A program made the translations under genes and the position numbers. A stretch of DNA of 39,489 nt from Gammaproteobacteria bacterium (lineage in GTDB: Bacteria > Pseudomonadota > Gammaproteobacteria > Methylococcales > Methylomonadaceae), in the NCBI GenBank assembly GCA_024277935.1, contig JAJRUF010000100.1, forward strand, positions 1 to 39,489, in the 5' to 3' direction. Positions 34,160-39,489 of this stretch are shown piece after piece. Within the stretch, counting starts at the first letter, position 1, and every line of letters starts with the position of its first letter. The notes under the pieces were generated by a model. That model was not told where the DNA came from and searched no databases. It saw only the letters and a program-made list of their open reading frames with translations.

Positions 34160-35665
34160 TTATTGCAATAAGGCTAAAACACCTTGTGGCAATTGATTTG
34201 CTTGTGCCAACATTGCTGTCCCCGCTTGTTGTAGAATCTGGTTTCTAGCTAAAGCTGCAGTTTCAGCAGCAAAATCAGCATCCATAATCCGTGAACGAGC
34301 AGCATTTATATTTTCACTTTGGATTTCTAAATTAGAAATAGTGGATTCCATACGGTTTTGGACAGCACCTAATGCAGCTCTCATGCCATTTATTTGGGAT
34401 AAAGAAGCATCTACTATACCTATTGCTGCTTGTGAGCCAGCGGCAGAGCTGATGTCAATAGTATTTAGTTTTTTATCTTGTGATCCTACTTGTGTATTGG
34501 CTGCAACATTAAGGATGCTTCCGGCAGAATTGGCTACACTCGAAGAAACGGTATAGGTTCCAGAGGAATGTAGTGTTATGTCTCCCGTAACGACGGTGAA
34601 GTTTTTCCCACCTTGGGTGAGGGTTGTTGCTGTTTTCAGGTCAAGTCCTTGTACTTTCATGATTTTACCCGCTACGCTATGGGAGAAATCTTTAACAATA
34701 ATGTCTTTTCCCTCAGGTTGTGTTAGTTTTATATCGCCATTAGCTTTTAATTCCGCTGATACACCTGTTGTCCCAGCTTGCCGATTAATTTCAGTGACTA
34801 GAGCACTATAATCTTGAGGTGAAATAGTGACCTGAGCTGAAATTGTTTTATTTCCAGTGCCGTTGCTAGTTGATAAATTAAATGAAACTGTACCTGCGGC
34901 ATCAATACCACTTAAAGTAACTTCATTTGAAGCATCTGCTGTAACAGAGGTTTCACCTTCTCGTGATGAAATTGAAGCAGCTATATCAAAGGCTGATGCA
35001 CCAGCCGGAACGGCCAGATCATTAATAGCGCCTAATGGTCCGCTTATTGTTAAAGTTTGTACAGCAATTGTATTGGCAACGGGGGTGGCAGTTGCAACAG
35101 TAGTTGAGCCAGTTCCTTTATTAATAGTGCTATTTAATGCAGAAATTTGGTTATCTTGTAAGTCGTTGGTTGATGACCCTTCTAATGATACGCTAATGGT
35201 CTGATTGGCATTTGCTCCCACTTGAAATGATTGAGCCGTAAAAGTACCGTCTAGTAATTTTAATCCATTAAACTCCGTTTGATTTGCGACTCTATCAAGT
35301 TCTTGTTTTAATTGATTAACCTCGGCCTGTAGAGAGGCTCTGTCAGATGCAGAATTGGTTGAGTTGGCAGATTGAATGGAAAGCTCACGGATTCGTTGTA
35401 ATAAATTAGTAGCTGCCCCTAATGCTCCTTCAGCAGTTTGCGCTAAAGATATGCCATCATTAGCATTTCGCACGGCTTGACTATAACCCTTGATTTGGGC
35501 TGTCATCCTATCTGAGATAGCCAGCCCTGTTGCATCATCTTTTGCACTATTAATACGTAATCCAGATGATAAACGCTGTAAGGAGGTATTAAGACCTCTT
35601 TGAGATGCATTTAAATTACGCTGTGAATTTAATGAAGCAATATTGGTATTGATTACTTGTGACAT
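34160..35665 (-). CDS. fliC: Flagellin
   Basis: This is the filament subunit, exported through the flagellar channel without a signal peptide. The conserved D0/D1 N-terminus ([52 protein letters not shown]) and C-terminus ([43 protein letters not shown]) flank a variable, Ser/Thr-rich surface part (about 160-410) that could be glycosylated. The 501 residues are typical. GAGGAG lies 8 bp before the ATG. A sigma-54 site lies upstream and a strong hairpin downstream, so it is a one-gene unit. The symbol is by family; other flagellin genes may exist elsewhere. Confidence 0.95.
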   Translation of the reverse strand: MSQVINTNIASLNSQRNLNASQRGLNTSLQRLSSGLRINSAKDDATGLAISDRMTAQIKGYSQAVRNANDGISLAQTAEGALGAATNLLQRIRELSIQSANSTNSASDRASLQAEVNQLKQELDRVANQTEFNGLKLLDGTFTAQSFQVGANANQTISVSLEGSSTNDLQDNQISALNSTINKGTGSTTVATATPVANTIAVQTLTISGPLGAINDLAVPAGASAFDIAASISSREGETSVTADASNEVTLSGIDAAGTVSFNLSTSNGTGNKTISAQVTISPQDYSALVTEINRQAGTTGVSAELKANGDIKLTQPEGKDIIVKDFSHSVAGKIMKVQGLDLKTATTLTQGGKNFTVVTGDITLHSSGTYTVSSSVANSAGSILNVAANTQVGSQDKKLNTIDISSAAGSQAAIGIVDASLSQINGMRAALGAVQNRMESTISNLEIQSENINAARSRIMDADFAAETAALARNQILQQAGTAMLAQANQLPQGVLALLQ

Positions 35666-35710
35666 TTTATTGACTCCTCAATAGATTTTTTTATCATTCG
35701 CTGTAAGCAG

Positions 35711-35727
35711 AGCATCTTGAGTGCCAA
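35711..35727 (-). promoter_or_regulatory. Sigma-54 promoter of the flagellin gene
   Basis: On the minus strand TTGGCACTCAAGATGCT matches the -24/-12 consensus TTGGCAC-N5-TTGCW with one mismatch (ATGC for TTGC); GG and GC are spaced exactly. The predicted start point is near 35700, giving a leader of about 35 bases. Flagellin under RpoN is known in Pseudomonas and Vibrio types. Confidence 0.75.
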
Positions 35728-35961
35728 AGTTTTTAAATACAATTTAAATCAATAGGTTATATTTTTTTTTATTTATTTGCTGGGGAAAAACTAAGAATGG
35801 CGGGAAATTGCCACTTGGTTTAACAGATCAAAAATGGCAAGATAATAATTATGAAATAATAAAAACAATTCCCTTTTGCTAACAAGTTAAATTAATTAAC
35901 TGGACTACTCATAATTTGCCAATAGAAAGCTGGACTGAATAAAAGTACGGGTTGATTTTTA

Positions 35962-35978
35962 TTGGCTTGATTATTGCT
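35962..35978 (+). promoter_or_regulatory. Sigma-54 promoter of the methyltransferase-GSCFA gene
   Basis: TTGGCTTGATTATTGCT matches the -24/-12 consensus with GG at 35964-35965 and GC at 35976-35977, correct 7-base spacing between TGGC and TTGC. The predicted start is near 35989, 34 bases before the ATG, the same geometry as the divergent flagellin promoter. Confidence 0.75.
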
Positions 35979-36022
35979 CTTCAAGTACTATAAATTAATA
36001 ATTTTTAAATGGTGCCAAATCA

Positions 36023-38275
36023 ATGACGGAAAATAAGAGTACGTTAGCTTATGATGTAAACTTACCATTAACCTTTCATATAGACTGGGGGGTTCATGGC
36101 ATGCTTAAAATGTTAGCAGACTATCAGTTTGAGTCTGTGCTAGGTATTGGTGCTGGTACTGGTGAGCATAAGCGCTTTTTTGAAGCTTTCGGTAAAAAAG
36201 TATTTTCTGTTGATGTGGCAAATGAAGCTGACTATGTCGGTGATATTTTAACCGCCCCCATTAATAGGCAATTTGATGCCATCTGGTGTTCTCATGTGCT
36301 GGAGCATCAATGTAATGTGGGTATTTTTTTACAAAGAATATTTGATCTATTAGCTGATGATGGTGTTTTAGGAATTATTTTACCAACACACCCAAGAGAA
36401 CGGTTAGTAGCAGGGCATCTGACATCATGGAGTATTTCTTTACTATGCTATAACCTGGTGATGGCAGGGTTCGACTGTAGTAAAGCTGCTATTTTAGATT
36501 CTTATGAGTTATCGTTAGTTGTAAAAAAAAGAAAAGCAATTCATCAAGAATTGAACAGTCAATTTGCTCAAGGAACAGGGGACGATGGAGTTGGTTTTTC
36601 GCATATTAAATCCTTTTTCCCTTTTGATATAGGAAGTGGTACTGAAATAAAAGGTCCTGGGGAAATTAACTGGGGCTCAATTACCGACTATTGTTTACCT
36701 AAATTAAAGGGTAATAAATTGTTAAGTGATGTAGATATTGTTTGTAAAAACTGGGAGCCTAACTCTGCTTACAGACCCCATTTATTTAAAGCTGAAGAGG
36801 AAAATAAACCCAGTCAAATAACGGAAGAATTTTTACAGCAGTTATTTTTGTTGTTTAATGAGCAAAAGTTTGAACAGGTTTTAGGTAGACTCGCGCCAAT
36901 TGAAGCGTACTACTTTGACAGTCATTCAATGTTTTATTTGCTCAAAGGTATCAGCTTAGCAGAATGTGGAAAAATAAACGAAGGCGTAGATATATTATTA
37001 TCAGGGCTTGATAAATTCCCCGAAAACAATGACTTTCATCTTTACATCGGTAAATTTTATGTAGGCAATAATAGTCATGAACTGGAAGCTCTTGCACGAA
37101 AACATTTAAGTTTATTTATAGAAAAAGTGCCTAACAATATAGAGGCATTAAGGTTGTATGCGAAGTCATGTGAAAATGTTGGACCAGTGGAAGAGGTGCT
37201 GATAGCAAGGAAAAATATTTTTACATTAGATTCATGTGATTTGGATAACTGTATTCAATTGGCAAGGGTGTTATTTTCCTGTGACTTAATTGAAGAGTCT
37301 CTGCAGTTATATACATATATTGAAAGAGAATTAAATTCAGAAGCGTTTAAAGAGGAGTATGAGAAGGTTAAAAGATTTTCTACAAAAAAGGAAAAAGGGG
37401 GAAATAAAAACAAATTGATAATATCAAGGTTTCCTAAAACGAAAAAAGATATTGAAAAAGATTTTTATGATTCAATCAATAAGTATGTAATGCCAGTGAA
37501 CCAAGGAGCAGGAAGGTTTATTTGTAAGGGTACAAAATTTTTTACGGCTGGATCTTGTTTTGCTAGGCATATTGCAAGTTCATTAAATGAACTGGGTTAT
37601 GATGTTCATCGACTAGCTTTAGATGAGACTGTTAATACAACCTATGCAAATAAGTATTTGTTTTATTGGCTTGCGGAAAAAGAGATTCCTGAGAAAATAC
37701 AAGTAAGATTTCAAGAGTTATGCAAGAGTATTGGAGTAAATAAAGCCAGAACACGAGAAAACCTAAAAAATACTTCGGCGATTATTTTAACAATTGGTGT
37801 TGCCCCATGTTTTTTTGATAAAAAAACTGGTGATGTGGTGCTTCCAAGCCCCGGTGATATAAATTTTCATAACTTGTCAAATGAATATTTATTTCGAAAT
37901 ACAAGTGTTAAAGAAAATGAAGATAATATCCTAGAGATAATAAACTCTATACGACTTATAAATAAGAAAGCCCCCATATTTCTTACTATTTCCCCTGTAC
38001 CACTTAATACAAGTTTTGAGATGGAATCCGCCGTCGTTGCTGACTGTTTATCAAAGTGCACATTACGAATTGCTGTTAACGAAGTTCTAAATAATAGGAC
38101 TGATAATGTATTTTATTTCCCATCTTTTGAAGTTGTACGTTGGTTGTACCCTCATATTGGTTCTCCTTTTGGTGGGGATGATGGGGCAACGGCGCATGTT
38201 AACCAATCTCTTGTAAGAGATATTATTAGAAGTTTTGTAGAATCTCATACTGATGATAGGAGGGATATATTTTAG
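36023..38275 (+). CDS. Methyltransferase - TPR - GSCFA fusion protein
   Basis: Three parts are joined. Residues about 20-200 are a SAM-dependent methyltransferase fold (motif I VLGIGAGTGEHKRF at 39-52, then VFSVDVA and WCSHVLEHQ). Residues about 255-420 are TPR-like helical repeats. Residues about 505-745 are a GSCFA domain (GSCFARH at 510-516, the family name motif; IGVAPCFF; a late histidine block ATAHVNQ). GSCFA proteins look like SGNH/GDSL-type esterases acting on glycans or acyl groups. A sigma-54 promoter lies 34 bp upstream of the start and flagellin is the divergent neighbour, so a role in modifying flagellin or surface sugars is inferred. The ribosome site is poor. The fusion is not one I recognise. 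Confidence 0.8.
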   Translation: MTENKSTLAYDVNLPLTFHIDWGVHGMLKMLADYQFESVLGIGAGTGEHKRFFEAFGKKVFSVDVANEADYVGDILTAPINRQFDAIWCSHVLEHQCNVGIFLQRIFDLLADDGVLGIILPTHPRERLVAGHLTSWSISLLCYNLVMAGFDCSKAAILDSYELSLVVKKRKAIHQELNSQFAQGTGDDGVGFSHIKSFFPFDIGSGTEIKGPGEINWGSITDYCLPKLKGNKLLSDVDIVCKNWEPNSAYRPHLFKAEEENKPSQITEEFLQQLFLLFNEQKFEQVLGRLAPIEAYYFDSHSMFYLLKGISLAECGKINEGVDILLSGLDKFPENNDFHLYIGKFYVGNNSHELEALARKHLSLFIEKVPNNIEALRLYAKSCENVGPVEEVLIARKNIFTLDSCDLDNCIQLARVLFSCDLIEESLQLYTYIERELNSEAFKEEYEKVKRFSTKKEKGGNKNKLIISRFPKTKKDIEKDFYDSINKYVMPVNQGAGRFICKGTKFFTAGSCFARHIASSLNELGYDVHRLALDETVNTTYANKYLFYWLAEKEIPEKIQVRFQELCKSIGVNKARTRENLKNTSAIILTIGVAPCFFDKKTGDVVLPSPGDINFHNLSNEYLFRNTSVKENEDNILEIINSIRLINKKAPIFLTISPVPLNTSFEMESAVVADCLSKCTLRIAVNEVLNNRTDNVFYFPSFEVVRWLYPHIGSPFGGDDGATAHVNQSLVRDIIRSFVESHTDDRRDIF

Positions 38276-38350
38276 ACTATTGTGAAAGCGTAGAAGTTTT
38301 AACTGGATATACCTGGCTATCAATAATAATATTAATTAAAATGTGACGAT

Positions 38351-39489
38351 ATGAAAGTTCTTCTTATTACGCCATACTTGGATGACTCCCAAATAAATCG
38401 AAATGATTTTTTACCATCGGGAGCACTATTGTGTTTGGCATCAGTTTTACGAGAGGTTGGTCATCAACCGATTTTACTTGACCTTAATAATCGAACAGTT
38501 CATGAGAAAGATAATTCAACTGATTTTTGTATAGATAAAATTATCTCGACAATTCGCACAGAGAAACCATCTTTAATCGGAATATCTTTTTTATTTTCTG
38601 GTTTTATGGACGTGGCATGGCGATATGCAAAAGCAATTAAATTATTGTTCCCGCATTTAAAGATTATTACGGGAGGGATTCATGCAACGACTTATACTGA
38701 TGAGATTTTAACTAACTGTCCGGAGTTTGATTATATCGCGCTGGGTGAGGGTGAGGCTCAAATGGTTGAAATAACAAATCGAATAGAGCGTGGGGACATT
38801 GGAGATCTTTCTGGAATTAAGTCTTTTGCCTATAGAGACTCTCAGGGATTGGTAAAAATCAATAAGGAGCGGGAATGGCTGGATTACGAAAACATGCCAA
38901 TGCAGGCGTGGGATTTGGTGGATTTTACTGATTTTGAAATGGACTTAAGTAATTATTCAAATTTTAAAGGTCACATAATAAAGAATGTGGCCCCTGTTAT
39001 TTCAGAAAGAGGTTGCCCGTATAAATGTAATTTTTGTGATATGTATTTAGTCCAAGGAAGGAAAGTTAGACGAAGGAGTCCTGAAAAGTTTGTTGATGAA
39101 TTAGAATATCTTGTTAATGAGAAAGGTCAGACGTTTTTTACATTTATGGATGACAATCTTACTATTGATAATCGACATATACTAGGGATTTGCAAAGAGA
39201 TAATAAGACGTAAACTTGATATACAGTTCACTACAGCAGGAGGTCTTGGTATGAATAGTTTGCATACTGATGTTATTGATGCAATGGTGGAATCTGGAAT
39301 GACTTCGGCTTTACTAGCACCAGAACACGGGTCTGATTATATTCGTAATAAGGTAATCAAAAAAGGATTAAAGAGGGAGACTATTTTTAAGGTTGTTGAA
39401 GACTTGCGAAAGCATCGTGTTAGTCTTGCTGGAAATTGGATTATGGGGTTTCCAGAAGATACGAATGAAACGCTTCAGGAAACTTTGGA
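38351..39489 (+). CDS. B12-binding-domain radical SAM protein, 3' partial
   Basis: The frame from ATG 38351 stays open for 379 codons to the window edge. Residues 1-135 form a cobalamin-binding-type Rossmann domain (KVLLITPY; GHQPILLDLN; IGISFLFSGF; IITGGIHAT). Then comes the radical SAM core with cluster Cys222, Cys226 and Cys229 (ERGCPYKCNFC), and downstream FMDDNLTID and NWIMGFPED. Such enzymes methylate unreactive carbons or rearrange sugars, lipids or natural products. It lies 75 bp after the GSCFA fusion on the same strand, so is probably part of the same modification cluster. The C-terminus is missing, so the subfamily cannot be set. Confidence 0.88.
   Translation, partial: MKVLLITPYLDDSQINRNDFLPSGALLCLASVLREVGHQPILLDLNNRTVHEKDNSTDFCIDKIISTIRTEKPSLIGISFLFSGFMDVAWRYAKAIKLLFPHLKIITGGIHATTYTDEILTNCPEFDYIALGEGEAQMVEITNRIERGDIGDLSGIKSFAYRDSQGLVKINKEREWLDYENMPMQAWDLVDFTDFEMDLSNYSNFKGHIIKNVAPVISERGCPYKCNFCDMYLVQGRKVRRRSPEKFVDELEYLVNEKGQTFFTFMDDNLTIDNRHILGICKEIIRRKLDIQFTTAGGLGMNSLHTDVIDAMVESGMTSALLAPEHGSDYIRNKVIKKGLKRETIFKVVEDLRKHRVSLAGNWIMGFPEDTNETLQETL

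Noticed and set aside
35798-35811. Third possible sigma-54 site TGGCGGGAAATTGC
   Set aside because: Only 6 bases separate TGGC and TTGC; the consensus needs 7, and the GG-GC distance is therefore wrong.

Overview
The window is AT-rich chromosomal DNA of a gammaproteobacterium. The gene families, the rpoZ-spoT / ridA-recG neighbourhood and the abundance of small palindromic repeats fit a methanotroph-type (Methylococcales-like) lineage, but no marker gene for methane oxidation lies here, so the order-level guess is only inference.

Layout. 1-5214: the jetB (5' cut by the window edge), jetC and jetD genes of a Wadjet (JetABCD/MksBEFG) anti-plasmid SMC system. jetC and jetD are separated by a gap holding the broken start of a DUF4160 gene and small repeats. 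5235-7693 (minus): an ABC importer of the NitT/TauT type, substrate unknown. 7816-11429 (plus): moaA, then a tight run of ppa, a yajD-like HNH gene, tag, a hugZ-like gene and a rhodanese lipoprotein. 11571-12812: dacB (PBP4), whose 3' end was rewritten by a 160-bp repeat insertion. 12921-15971 (minus): ridA-recG-ubiC. 16308-20137 (minus): a two-gene signalling operon, a membrane PAS/SpoIIE phosphatase/HATPase protein followed by a STAS-PhnD-like fusion, placed between spoT and ridA. 20448-22894 (minus): rpoZ-spoT. 23109-23417: a small Arg-rich protein of unknown role. 23627-24802 (minus): pgk.

24894-33427 is an adhesin and secretion locus. It has a type I secretion system of the LapBCE kind (minus) and, on the plus strand, a small conserved protein, a wrecked response-regulator gene, a short LapA-like retention-module protein and a PEP-CTERM-like exported protein. 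33482-33944 is a degraded HEPN/MNT toxin-antitoxin pair: the HEPN gene is truncated and the MNT gene intact.

34111-39489 is a flagellar region. A flagellin gene (minus) and a divergent 750-residue methyltransferase-TPR-GSCFA fusion (plus) each have a good sigma-54 promoter match in the shared intergenic region. A B12-binding radical SAM gene follows and runs off the end. The arrangement suggests RpoN-controlled modification of flagellin or a cell-surface glycan.

The most novel-looking items are: (1) the SpoIIE/HATPase plus cytoplasmic STAS-PhnD operon; (2) the methyltransferase-TPR-GSCFA fusion under a sigma-54 promoter next to flagellin; (3) a ~157-bp repeat family, three copies, with a conserved core, arms that differ in sequence yet stay complementary, and 3-bp TWA target duplications, one copy of which extends dacB by 19 codons. 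No tRNA, rRNA, CRISPR array or complete insertion sequence was seen.
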